Positions 1 through 7,738 of a stretch of 64,000 nucleotides of DNA are shown one piece after another (positions within the stretch are counted from its first letter, which is position 1; each line of letters starts with the position of its first letter). A program made the position numbers and the translations under genes. The notes below the pieces were generated by a model. The model saw only the letters and a program-made list of their open reading frames with translations, searched no databases and had not been told where the DNA came from. Origin of the DNA: Singulisphaera sp. GP187 (GTDB taxonomy: Bacteria; Planctomycetota; Phycisphaerae; Phycisphaerales; SM1A02); assembly GCA_945871915.1 (NCBI GenBank), contig CAMBXO010000002.1, forward strand, positions 62,001 through 126,000, written 5' to 3'.

Positions 1-800
1 TTGGCAATGGCGGTGAGTTCCAGAAACTCATCCACCGACCCACGGCCCCGCTGATACCGCCCCTCCAATTCAATGCTGACACATGTGCCGTGGCGGTAGA
101 CCGCTGCATCGAGAAACCCTCCGCTTTCTCCAGCGAGAGAGCGTGTGCCCGCTGTCAACGATCGAAAACGCTTGGGAGGAAAATCCGTCGTCTCTTTGTC
201 AAGCGTCACCTCGGCCCGATTGGTCTTGGTGTTCATCGCCAATTCGATGTGATGCGCCGCCTTCGTGGCACCCGGCTTGGTATGAATCACCATCGGGCGA
301 CCGGTGGTAATCAATCCATACATGCCCGCGGCGCTGATACCGATTCCCTGCTGTCCTCGACTCATTTTTAATCGGTGAAACTTGCTGCCATAGAGCAGCC
401 GACCAAAAATATTCTCGACCTGCTTGCGAACAATTCCGGGACCATTGTCCACAACGGTGACTCGGTATCTCGAACTCTTGGCTGATGCGGGTCGATCCGG
501 CTGCAGATCTTCGATGATGACCGACAACTCTGGAAGGATGGCTCCCTCTTCGCACGCATCGAGACAGTTGTCGACCGCCTCTTTGACCGTGGTTAAGAGA
601 GCCTTTCGGGGATTGTCAAACCCAAGCAGATGTCGATTCTTGGCGAAAAATTCGCTCACGCTGATGTCGCGCTGACGATCGGCCATTTCGTCAGCGGTTG
701 CACCGCGCGATCGCTTAGGCTTGGTCCCCGCGATCTGGGGATGGTCTTGTGCAGACTTTCTTTTAGACGACTCCATCACGACTGCTTCCGTGCCTGACAT
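1..800 (-). CDS. top6B: DNA topoisomerase VI subunit B (type IIB), 3' part outside window
   Basis: ATP-binding subunit of topoisomerase VI, which passes one duplex through another together with subunit A. Reading the minus strand from ATG 800 gives 266 residues that run off the window edge. The GHKL (Bergerat) ATPase motifs are all visible: EAVDNCLDA with the magnesium-binding Asn near residue 77, VDNGPGI, then GRLLYGSKFH and SRGQQGIGISAAGMYG, which are diagnostic of the Top6B family rather than GyrB. The first 45 residues are a basic, low-complexity leader not typical of archaeal Top6B. A GGAGG lies five bases before the ATG. The A subunit would be expected downstream, to the left of the window. 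Family assignment is secure; whether the enzyme is complete cannot be seen. Confidence 0.92.
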   Translation of the reverse strand, partial: MSGTEAVVMESSKRKSAQDHPQIAGTKPKRSRGATADEMADRQRDISVSEFFAKNRHLLGFDNPRKALLTTVKEAVDNCLDACEEGAILPELSVIIEDLQPDRPASAKSSRYRVTVVDNGPGIVRKQVENIFGRLLYGSKFHRLKMSRGQQGIGISAAGMYGLITTGRPMVIHTKPGATKAAHHIELAMNTKTNRAEVTLDKETTDFPPKRFRSLTAGTRSLAGESGGFLDAAVYRHGTCVSIELEGRYQRGRGSVDEFLELTAIA

Positions 801-952
801 GCAACCTCCATGAATCGAGAGCGAGGCAGTATGCCAGTGTTTCGGCTTTCCGGACCACTTCAAGCCTGTTTTCAGTTGACTCCACCCGCAGCCGCGGCAG
901 AAGGATTCGCTACCATCTTGCCCCCACACACCCCAACTCAGGAACCGCTCCC

Positions 953-1423
953 ATGGAAACCACTCTGATCATTCTGAAGCCCGATGCCGTCCAACGAGGC
1001 TTGATGGGCCGCATCATCACCCGCTTTGAAGACAAGGGGTTACAGATTGTGGGCGGCAAACTGATGCAGATTTCTCAGGAACTCGCTGCTCAGCATTACA
1101 AAGATCACGCCAGCAAGCCGTTTTACGCCGGGTTGGTCCGCTTTATGACCAGCAGCCCGGTATTCGTTCTGGCGATCCGCGGTAATTCAGCTATTTCAGT
1201 CTGCCGAAACATGATGGGTGCCACATTTGGTAGCAAGGCTGCAAGTGGCACCATTCGCGGAGACTTTGGTGTTTCAAATAGTTACAACCTGGTTCACGGC
1301 TCCGACAGCCCAGAAGCTGCCGCTCGCGAAATAAGCCTGTTTTTCAAGAGTGGTGAAGTTTTGGAATTCAAGCGAGCCGGCGAATGCTGGGTCTATGACC
1401 TGAGTGGCGGCAAGGCGGAGTGA
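953..1423 (+). CDS. ndk: Nucleoside diphosphate kinase
   Basis: Transfers the gamma phosphate between nucleoside triphosphates and diphosphates through a phosphohistidine. The protein is 156 residues, slightly longer than the usual 135-150. It begins METTLIILKPDAVQRG, a hallmark NDK start with the binding Lys, and carries GTIRGDFG and the active-site block NLVHGSDS with the catalytic His at residue 115. The usual GATNPxxAxPGTIRG segment appears here as GATFGSKAASGTIRG, so the Kpn-loop is slightly divergent. The gene stands alone between the divergent topoisomerase gene and the sigma factor. A TACCAT hexamer at 911-916 would give a leader of about 30 bases. Confidence 0.96.
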   Translation: METTLIILKPDAVQRGLMGRIITRFEDKGLQIVGGKLMQISQELAAQHYKDHASKPFYAGLVRFMTSSPVFVLAIRGNSAISVCRNMMGATFGSKAASGTIRGDFGVSNSYNLVHGSDSPEAAAREISLFFKSGEVLEFKRAGECWVYDLSGGKAE

Positions 1424-1724
1424 GTCTGATAAGTCGGCAACCGCCCGTTTTGCATTGAATTGACCGGTTGGGGCAAATCGACCCATGTATATGGGGGCGC
1501 ATTTTTTTTGGTTTGCTCGAGAACTGAATCTACGGCCACCCCACGAACGAATACAGACACGGATTTCACTTCACTGACCCCACCGACTCCTGTTTCCACA
1601 TCTGAATTCTTGAATGCCACAGAACTGAACGGCTTCTGTTTCGTGGCACTCCCTTTGCTTGTTTGACTCAGCCTCCCGCATTGCAGTCGGAAGGCATTGC
1701 ACCCCACACGACTGAAAGACACCC
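1424..1724. other. Intergenic region between ndk and the sigma factor gene
   Basis: About 300 bases with no convincing coding sequence. It holds a small hairpin with a trailing T-run (listed separately) and must contain the promoter of the sigma factor gene. I could not pick a clear -35/-10 pair. The bases before ATG 1725 lack a strong Shine-Dalgarno sequence. Confidence 0.5.
1482..1509 (+). terminator. Weak candidate intrinsic terminator after ndk
   Basis: A five-base stem, CCCAT (1482-1486) with ATGGG (1491-1495) around the loop GTAT, is followed after six bases by eight Ts (1502-1509). The stem is short and the T-run is not immediately adjacent, so this is only a candidate. Its place 60 bases after the ndk stop codon supports it. 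Confidence 0.3.
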
Positions 1725-2756
1725 ATGATTGATTCGCTCTTTGGTTCCAACGCACCCATCAAGCCATTGCGGCATCGCCGTCGCACTGCGGCGATCGTGC
1801 GCCGCGGGGGCGTGAAACCTGCCGCATTGGCACCTGCGGATGTGGCTCTGCTGAGTGAAATCATGGCAGAGCCGATGGATTTCATGGATTCCCCGGAATT
1901 CGTAAAGCCCAACGCACAGGCCAACCTTTATCTTGTTCCAGAGCCGATTCGACGACCTGATGTCACGTGGTATGGGCCGCTGATGGATGACCTCTCTGCA
2001 CAGGAACAGCGAGCCCGCCAAAACCGAAATGGCAGTGTTTTGCTGTCGGCCGCGCAAGAACGGGTCATCTTTCTGCAATACAACTACGCCCGCTTCCGAG
2101 TCCGGCAGATTCAAGATGGTTTGGATGGCCGCAAACCAAACGCCAAGGAATCCCGCGAAATTGTGCACTGGTACCAGACCTCGCGTCGCTATCGCGAGCA
2201 AATTTCTGAGATCAATTTGGCGCTCGTGCTGGCCATGGCCAAGCGTGTGCGGCTCGGGGAGAGCGATTTCCCAGACCTGATTGGTGAGGGCAATATGGCT
2301 CTGATGCGCAGCGTGGACAAATTTGACTGCGGGAGAGGATTCAAGTTCAGCACCTATGCATGCCGTTCCATTTTGAAAGCGTTCAGTCGCTTCGGTCTCA
2401 AGTTGGTGAAGTACCGCCAGCGATTCTCAAGTGAGTATGACCCAGAGTTTGAACGCTCCAACCATCCGGCAACCTTGCGATTGGAACACGAACGAGACAG
2501 CGCTGCAGAAGTTCGCCACATGGTCGACAGTCAGCGAGCAGCCTTGAGCGAAGTTGAACGACGAGTGATTTTTCACCGCTTCGGTCTTGACGGACCCACC
2601 GGCGAGCCGCTGCTCACGCTTGAGCAGGTCGGCCAAAGAATCGGTTTGACCAAAGAGCGCATTCGCCAGATTCAGAACAAGGCGTTGGAGAAACTTCGAT
2701 CTGCCCTTGAGGATGTCCGCAGCAAACCGCATCACGACTTCGTCACAAAGAACTGA
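1725..2756 (+). CDS. RNA polymerase sigma factor, sigma-70 family (RpoD/SigB-like)
   Basis: Directs RNA polymerase to a set of promoters. The 343-residue protein has an N-terminal part of about 160 residues that I cannot assign. Region 2 follows around residues 165-235: LVLAMAKRVR, then DLIGEGNMALMRSVDKFD and FKFSTYACRSILKAF, the core-binding and -10 recognition helices. Region 4 lies near residues 270-335, with LSEVERRVIFHRFGLDG and a helix-turn-helix ending TKERIRQIQNKALEKLR, typical of group 1-3 sigma factors. Region 3 is short. It is too divergent in its N-terminus to be the housekeeping RpoD, so an alternative group 2/3 factor is more likely. It converges on the MFS gene with only three bases between stop codons. 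Confidence 0.9.
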   Translation: MIDSLFGSNAPIKPLRHRRRTAAIVRRGGVKPAALAPADVALLSEIMAEPMDFMDSPEFVKPNAQANLYLVPEPIRRPDVTWYGPLMDDLSAQEQRARQNRNGSVLLSAAQERVIFLQYNYARFRVRQIQDGLDGRKPNAKESREIVHWYQTSRRYREQISEINLALVLAMAKRVRLGESDFPDLIGEGNMALMRSVDKFDCGRGFKFSTYACRSILKAFSRFGLKLVKYRQRFSSEYDPEFERSNHPATLRLEHERDSAAEVRHMVDSQRAALSEVERRVIFHRFGLDGPTGEPLLTLEQVGQRIGLTKERIRQIQNKALEKLRSALEDVRSKPHHDFVTKN

Positions 2757-2759
2757 CGA

Positions 2760-3911
2760 TCACCGCACACGAATGCCAAGTGCCCGACGGGACACCACCG
2801 TACACACCAGATGGGCGATGGAAAATGCGATCATGAGCGACTGTTGCGTGGCCAAGCGATCGCCTCCCGCGAGAGCGCCCACGGTCACCACCACGACAAT
2901 TCCAAGGAAGTAACCCCCGTCACCGGCTGCTCGAAATGCGGCAAGTCCACTCGTTCCCCTTCCGCTGGAAACAATGAGCGAGAGTGATGCAGGTAAGAGA
3001 GGGGCTCCCGCCACTCCTAGAAGAAGAAGCACACAACTGAGAGCCAATGTCGATGCGCCGACCCATGAGATGGCCGCGAAACAAACGGCGTACACCACTG
3101 CAGCCGCAGTACGAACCCGCAGCGAACCAAGGCGATCGGCCCACCAGCCAGCCGGAGCTGCACCGATCGCCATCAACAACAGCGGCAGCCCAACCAATCT
3201 CCCTCGTTCGGCGGGGTCGTAGCCCAGATTCCTGGCAAGGAAACTTGCAAAGACTGCGGTGAGCGCGGCACCGGTCGCTCGATCGGATGCCGCCATCAAC
3301 AGCATCGGCCAGAGTGGCCCCTTCAGAATTGGTTGCACTGGCTCGGGCACTTCACTTGTGGGTCCGGCCAAGTCAAGAGTGCGGTGGCCCATCAATGCGC
3401 CGCATCCTGTGACAAAGCAACAGATTGCACCAAGCACAAACGCGATCGTTGGACCTGCGTCACTCGCCCGAACGGCTGCACCACCAAGCACTGCGCCGGC
3501 TCCAAGCCCCCCAATCAACATGCTGGCGCCCACACCCATTCGCCACGCCATTCCGCGACCACCGACGCTGCCAAGAATCTGAAACAACGCCGCAAAAGTT
3601 GCCACATCGGCGACTCCCTCAAGGCATCGCACAACGAGCGTTGGGCCAAAGCCGATTGGCAGCCACATCAAAGCCAGAAGCGATGCATCGGCCATCGCCC
3701 CCGCCGCGGCAACCGACCATGCCGGCCACCTTCGTCTGAGCCAGCGAACCAATGGAATGGCAAGCCCTGCGCCCAACAAATTCACTGCAAGAAATGCTTG
3801 TGACGCTTCAGCCGTTGCTCCATACCGCTCAACGAGCAAGTCACGCAAAACCGGCACCACCATGGCGTCTGGAAGTGCAGAAAGAAGAATGAGAATCAGG
3901 ACAAGCGGCAC
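2760..3911 (-). CDS. Major facilitator superfamily transporter
   Basis: Integral membrane protein of about 383 residues with about twelve hydrophobic segments in two halves, separated by a polar loop near residues 190-205. A WWADRLGSLRVRT stretch near residue 260 resembles the conserved MFS loop motif between helices 8 and 9. The substrate cannot be told; drug or metabolite efflux is the usual default. The start is uncertain. TTG 3917 opens the longest frame, but a TAGCCT hexamer at 3921-3926 on this strand would place the transcription start inside that codon, so GTG 3911 is preferred. It is divergent from the CoA-transferase gene and convergent with the sigma factor gene. Confidence 0.85.
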   Translation of the reverse strand: MPLVLILILLSALPDAMVVPVLRDLLVERYGATAEASQAFLAVNLLGAGLAIPLVRWLRRRWPAWSVAAAGAMADASLLALMWLPIGFGPTLVVRCLEGVADVATFAALFQILGSVGGRGMAWRMGVGASMLIGGLGAGAVLGGAAVRASDAGPTIAFVLGAICCFVTGCGALMGHRTLDLAGPTSEVPEPVQPILKGPLWPMLLMAASDRATGAALTAVFASFLARNLGYDPAERGRLVGLPLLLMAIGAAPAGWWADRLGSLRVRTAAAVVYAVCFAAISWVGASTLALSCVLLLLGVAGAPLLPASLSLIVSSGRGTSGLAAFRAAGDGGYFLGIVVVVTVGALAGGDRLATQQSLMIAFSIAHLVCTVVSRRALGIRVR

Positions 3912-3920
3912 GGGCAACCG

Positions 3921-3926
3921 AGGCTA
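3921..3926 (-). promoter_or_regulatory. Candidate -10 element of the MFS gene
   Basis: TAGCCT on the minus strand, nine bases before GTG 3911. It would give a leader of only two or three bases. It lies 20 bases from the divergent scoA -10 element. Confidence 0.4.
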
Positions 3927-3946
3927 GCCACTCCGCGGAGGCTCAC

Positions 3947-3952
3947 TACACT
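3947..3952 (+). promoter_or_regulatory. -10 element for a leaderless scoA transcript
   Basis: TACACT followed by exactly six bases and then ATG 3959. No Shine-Dalgarno sequence fits between them, so transcription probably starts at the A of the start codon. Confidence 0.6.
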
Positions 3953-3958
3953 TCCCTC

Positions 3959-4669
3959 ATGGCAGTGAACAAGGTCTTTCCCTCACCCGCAATGGCTCTT
4001 GAGGGACTCGTTCGCAATGACATGATGGTCGCTGTGGGCGGGTTTGGTCTGTGCGGAATTCCAGAGCAATTGATCATTGCATTGCGCGACACCGGGGCAA
4101 CCGGCCTGACCTGTGTCTCCAACAACGCGGGTGTGGACGACTGGGGCCTTGGACTTCTTCTGAACACGCGACAGATTCGAAAAATGCTTTCGAGTTATGT
4201 GGGAGAGAATGCGGAATTCGAACGCCAATTTATGAGTGGCGAACTCCAACTTGAGTTCTGCCCGCAAGGAACGCTTGCCGAACGGCTGCGAGCCGGAGGC
4301 GCTGGCATTCCTGCCTTTTACACCAAGACCGGAGTCGGCACCGTGGTGGCCCAAGGCAAGCCCACCGAAGTGTTTGATGGAGAGACCTATGTGATGGAGC
4401 GTGGCATTCGAGCCGATTTGTCCTTGGTGAAAGCATGGAAGTCTGATCACTTCGGAAATTTGGTGTTCCGCAAGACCGCGCGGAACTTTAACCCTATGGT
4501 CGCCACGTGTGGCAGCGTGACCGTTGTCGAAGTGGAAGAACTGGTCGCCACCGGGTCCATTGATCCCGATCAGATTCATACGCCAGGCATCTTTGTGGAC
4601 CGGATCGTGGTCACTCGCTCAGAGAAGCGAATTGAGCAAAGGACCACGCGACCCACCGAATCCCCATGA
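3959..4669 (+). CDS. scoA: 3-oxoacid CoA-transferase, alpha subunit (family I)
   Basis: Alpha half of the heterodimeric enzyme that moves CoA from succinyl-CoA to acetoacetate or a related 3-oxoacid. The 236-residue protein has the glycine-rich CoA-binding segment VAVGGFGLCGIPEQLI near residues 24-38. It also has SNNAGVDDWGLGLLL, the ELQLEFCPQGTLAERLRAGG block, FYTKTGVGT and the NFNPMVATCG segment, all characteristic of the SCOT/AtoD alpha chain. The catalytic Glu lives in the beta subunit, which normally follows directly; here the next gene encodes an unrelated secreted protein, so the partner must lie elsewhere. The gene appears leaderless. Confidence 0.93.
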   Translation: MAVNKVFPSPAMALEGLVRNDMMVAVGGFGLCGIPEQLIIALRDTGATGLTCVSNNAGVDDWGLGLLLNTRQIRKMLSSYVGENAEFERQFMSGELQLEFCPQGTLAERLRAGGAGIPAFYTKTGVGTVVAQGKPTEVFDGETYVMERGIRADLSLVKAWKSDHFGNLVFRKTARNFNPMVATCGSVTVVEVEELVATGSIDPDQIHTPGIFVDRIVVTRSEKRIEQRTTRPTESP

Positions 4670-4762
4670 GGGCCATGGGATAGATTATGGGCTCTTTCCG
4701 ATTTCTCTCTGACATTCTGAAGATCTTTCCTGCCTTCCTGCCAATGAACACTTCCGTGCTCC

Positions 4763-4778
4763 GTTGAATCACTTCAAC
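4763..4778. promoter_or_regulatory. Perfect inverted repeat upstream of the T2SS-linked gene
   Basis: GTTGAA and TTCAAC form a perfect 6-base inverted repeat around a 4-base spacer, ending 17 bases before ATG 4796. It could be an operator or an mRNA hairpin near the 5' end of the secretion operon. Its role is unknown. Confidence 0.3.
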
Positions 4779-4795
4779 CCTTCCGAGAAACCTCC

Positions 4796-6085
4796 ATGCA
4801 GAACGCCAACCGTCTTCTTATCGTTGCCATTCCATTGCTTCTTGCCACGATGTCTTTCGCACAATTCGGCGGCAAGGCCGGCTTCGGTGAGGCCTTTCGC
4901 CCTGATGTGCTTCCTCGAGACATGGTGCTTGTTGTGGAGACCCTGAAACTTGAGGAGTGGCAACGCCCAATCGTCGAAAGTCTGATTGACGATTACACGG
5001 CCAACTTTAAAACGGGATGCGATACGGTTCGCCAAAAAATGGTGGACATGGCGAAGTCCCAAAAGGGAGACTCCAAAAGCATCAAAGGCCTGCTCGCTCC
5101 GATTCAGGCGTGGGTGCCAGAAAAAGATCGAATGTTCGCGGATTTCATGGCAAGCGTGAAAGGGCAACTCAGCGACACGCAGCGTGAACGATGGCCTCAA
5201 TTTGAGCGCACGATGCGCCGCGAGAAGAGTCTTGAAGACAGCGATCTCTCTGGAGAGGGCGTTGATCTGATCGCCATTTCGCGGCAAATGCAGTTGCCTC
5301 CTGAAGCCTTGACCGCGGCCCAAACCACGCTGGACGAATACGAATTGCAACTGGATCTTGCATTGGTGGCGCGTGATCAGCGAATCGATGCGTTGATGCC
5401 AGACTTTACACAGGCGATGGAAAGCATGGACTTTGATCGCGGCGTGGAATTGCAGAACCAGATCATGAAGGCTCGCGTTGCGGTGCGCGTGGTGCAAGAT
5501 GAATTCATTGAGAAGATTGCCGAGTCGCTTGCAACTCCACTCGGACCGGACTTTCGCACCCGAGCTCTTGCAGCGGGCTATAAAGAGGCCTTTCAGCCTG
5601 ATCCGCTGGCGAATTTTTTCCAAGTGGTCACCAACCTGCCAGACTTGACTCCAGAGCAACGCACTGGCGTTGATGGCGCCAGTGCAAAGTGGCAAGAGCA
5701 CTTAGAGAATCTTCGTGCGCGCATGTTGCACACGATGCGTCAAGACGAACCCTCTAAACCGGCTCGCGCCACCAAAGCCGCACAGGCTCGAGCGGCTGCG
5801 AAAGAGGGACGGAAAGTTGAGCAACCGGGGATCGAGGCCATGGTTCCGCTTCGAAATGAAAAAAATAGATTGGTTCAGGAGACACGGGATTCCGTGCTCG
5901 CTTTGCTGACCGCGGAGCAACGAGAGGCCATCGTGGCCGGCGTACCAGGTTTGAAGCCGCCACCACCTTCGTCGCCCAAAGCCCCGATGTATCAAGGCGC
6001 GGGTCAGGGAGGCAAAGATGCCACGTCAGCCAATAAACCAACTGATCCTGAAGGCAAGCCGGTCAAGAAAGAAGTGGTCGAGTGA
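4796..6085 (+). CDS. Secreted helical protein of unknown function, first gene of the T2SS operon
   Basis: I do not recognise this 429-residue protein. It begins with a clear Sec signal peptide: MQNANR, a hydrophobic core and cleavage near FAQ at residue 23. The mature part is rich in charged and helix-forming residues with recurring PEQR/EERW-like helices, including LTPEQRTG near residue 283 and LTAEQREAIV near 369. These resemble the helical repeats of periplasmic Spy/CpxP-like or planctomycete LTxxQ proteins. The C-terminus, after about residue 380, is a Pro/Lys-rich tail. It lies 15 bases before gspE and is probably cotranscribed, so a periplasmic role linked to the secretion system is possible. 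That link rests on position only. Confidence 0.75.
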   Translation: MQNANRLLIVAIPLLLATMSFAQFGGKAGFGEAFRPDVLPRDMVLVVETLKLEEWQRPIVESLIDDYTANFKTGCDTVRQKMVDMAKSQKGDSKSIKGLLAPIQAWVPEKDRMFADFMASVKGQLSDTQRERWPQFERTMRREKSLEDSDLSGEGVDLIAISRQMQLPPEALTAAQTTLDEYELQLDLALVARDQRIDALMPDFTQAMESMDFDRGVELQNQIMKARVAVRVVQDEFIEKIAESLATPLGPDFRTRALAAGYKEAFQPDPLANFFQVVTNLPDLTPEQRTGVDGASAKWQEHLENLRARMLHTMRQDEPSKPARATKAAQARAAAKEGRKVEQPGIEAMVPLRNEKNRLVQETRDSVLALLTAEQREAIVAGVPGLKPPPPSSPKAPMYQGAGQGGKDATSANKPTDPEGKPVKKEVVE

Positions 6086-6100
6086 ACCATCGGAGCGGCC

Positions 6101-7735
6101 GTGCTTGATGCTCTAAGCGAAGGCGATGCTGCGTCACGCAGCACCGTGGAGGCATTGCTTCAAGCCGCTGCAGCATCGTCACCCAAGGCGAGATGTGTGG
6201 CCAGTGGATTTCAGTGGCTTGAAAAGCCTGTGCCCAACGAGGAACTCGCTGTTCGTTTGATTCCTGCGGAAGTGGCTGTGCGGCTTCGCATTGTTCCCTT
6301 GTCGATCGAATCCGACCGACTTCGAATTGCGATGGCTGATCCATTTGATTTGCAGGCCATTGATGAGGCGGGTGCGCTGGCAAGACTTCCGTTGATTCGT
6401 GTGGGTGTGGCTCCAGAAGTTTTTGGAGAAATAATGCGGCAGGCATACGGTGTGACGGCCGCACGAATGGCCGAAAGCCTTGCGAGCGAAGGCGGTCTGG
6501 CCAGCGCAACAAGCGAGCACAATCTCGACGCGATTGAAGCGGACGATGTGCATCGCATGGCCGAGCAGCCAACGCTGGTCAACCTTGTGAATCTGCTCAT
6601 TTTGGAGGCCATTCAGAAACGAACAAGCGATATCCATATCGAACCGTTTGAAGGTGAATTGAAAGTGAAGTACCGCGTGGACGGTGTGCTGATCGAACAG
6701 CAGAGCCCGCCGAAACACTTACAGCCCGCGATCATTGGTCGAGTCAAGATCATGTCTCAGATGAACATTGCGGAGCGCTATGTACCGCAAGACGGCCACA
6801 TCTCGCTGCGGTACGAGGGGCGAAAAGTGGACATCCGCGTTAGCACGGTGCCAACGATTTACGGCGAAAGCGTGGTCATGCGCATTCTGGACAAGAGTTC
6901 GCTGCCACTGGAACTTCCAAGTCTTGGGATGGGCGCCAAGCATGTGGCCATGATGGACAAACTCATTTCCAAGCCGCACGGCTTGGTGCTGGTCACGGGG
7001 CCGACCGGCAGTGGAAAAACAACAACGCTGTACGCGGCGCTGAGTAAGTTGTACGACCCTCGCAAGAAGATCATCACAATTGAGGACCCGGTTGAATACG
7101 AACTGGCCGGCATCAACCAGATTCCGGTGAATCCCAAACGCGGCCTCACTTTTGCAAGCGGCCTTCGGAGCATTCTCCGTCAGGATCCTGATGTGATTCT
7201 TGTGGGCGAAATTCGAGATGCCGAAACAGTCGACATTGCCATTCGAAGCGCGCTCACCGGCCACTTGATTCTGAGCACGCTGCATACGAATGACGCGCTA
7301 TCAAGCGTGGGGCGACTGGTCGATATGGGCGCAGAGAGTTTCCTGGTTGCCAGTGTGCTTGAGGGCTTGCTGGCACAGCGGCTTGGCCGACGCATTTGCC
7401 GCCAGTGCGCCACAAAGGTTGCCATGGATGATGACCAACGAGGTCGGATCGCCGCCTCTGAAATGGAAGGATTCCTAGGCCAGGTGACTGTGGGCGTGGG
7501 TTGCGAAGCCTGCTCCGGCAGTGGCTTCCGAGGCCGCCTTGGTTTCTTTGAACTCGCCCGAATCAATCCAAACCTGCGCGCTGCCATTGCCGAGGGACTG
7601 AGCGTGATGGAGATGAAGCGCCGCGTGGATGCTGACTTTGTGACCATGCGAGACGATGGAATGCACAAGGCGCAATCGGGCGAAACCACTATTGCCGAGG
7701 TGCTTCGAGCAACTCAGGAAGTGGACGAGGCCTGA
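6101..7735 (+). CDS. gspE: Type II secretion / pilus assembly ATPase GspE (PilB-like)
   Basis: Cytoplasmic hexameric ATPase that powers pseudopilus assembly. The 544-residue protein has an N-terminal GspE/PilB N1 domain (about residues 30-120). The ATPase core shows the Asp box SDIHIEP (176-182), Walker A GPTGSGKTT (300-308), Walker B VILVGEIRD (365-373) and the His box LSTLHTNDA (391-399). A zinc-binding four-Cys element follows, with C433, C436, C468 and C471. GTG 6101 is preceded by GGAG at 6092-6095. It is followed three bases later by gspF. GspE versus PilB cannot be decided from this sequence alone; the pseudopilin set downstream favours a T2SS. Confidence 0.95.
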   Translation: MLDALSEGDAASRSTVEALLQAAAASSPKARCVASGFQWLEKPVPNEELAVRLIPAEVAVRLRIVPLSIESDRLRIAMADPFDLQAIDEAGALARLPLIRVGVAPEVFGEIMRQAYGVTAARMAESLASEGGLASATSEHNLDAIEADDVHRMAEQPTLVNLVNLLILEAIQKRTSDIHIEPFEGELKVKYRVDGVLIEQQSPPKHLQPAIIGRVKIMSQMNIAERYVPQDGHISLRYEGRKVDIRVSTVPTIYGESVVMRILDKSSLPLELPSLGMGAKHVAMMDKLISKPHGLVLVTGPTGSGKTTTLYAALSKLYDPRKKIITIEDPVEYELAGINQIPVNPKRGLTFASGLRSILRQDPDVILVGEIRDAETVDIAIRSALTGHLILSTLHTNDALSSVGRLVDMGAESFLVASVLEGLLAQRLGRRICRQCATKVAMDDDQRGRIAASEMEGFLGQVTVGVGCEACSGSGFRGRLGFFELARINPNLRAAIAEGLSVMEMKRRVDADFVTMRDDGMHKAQSGETTIAEVLRATQEVDEA

Positions 7736-7738
7736 TCC

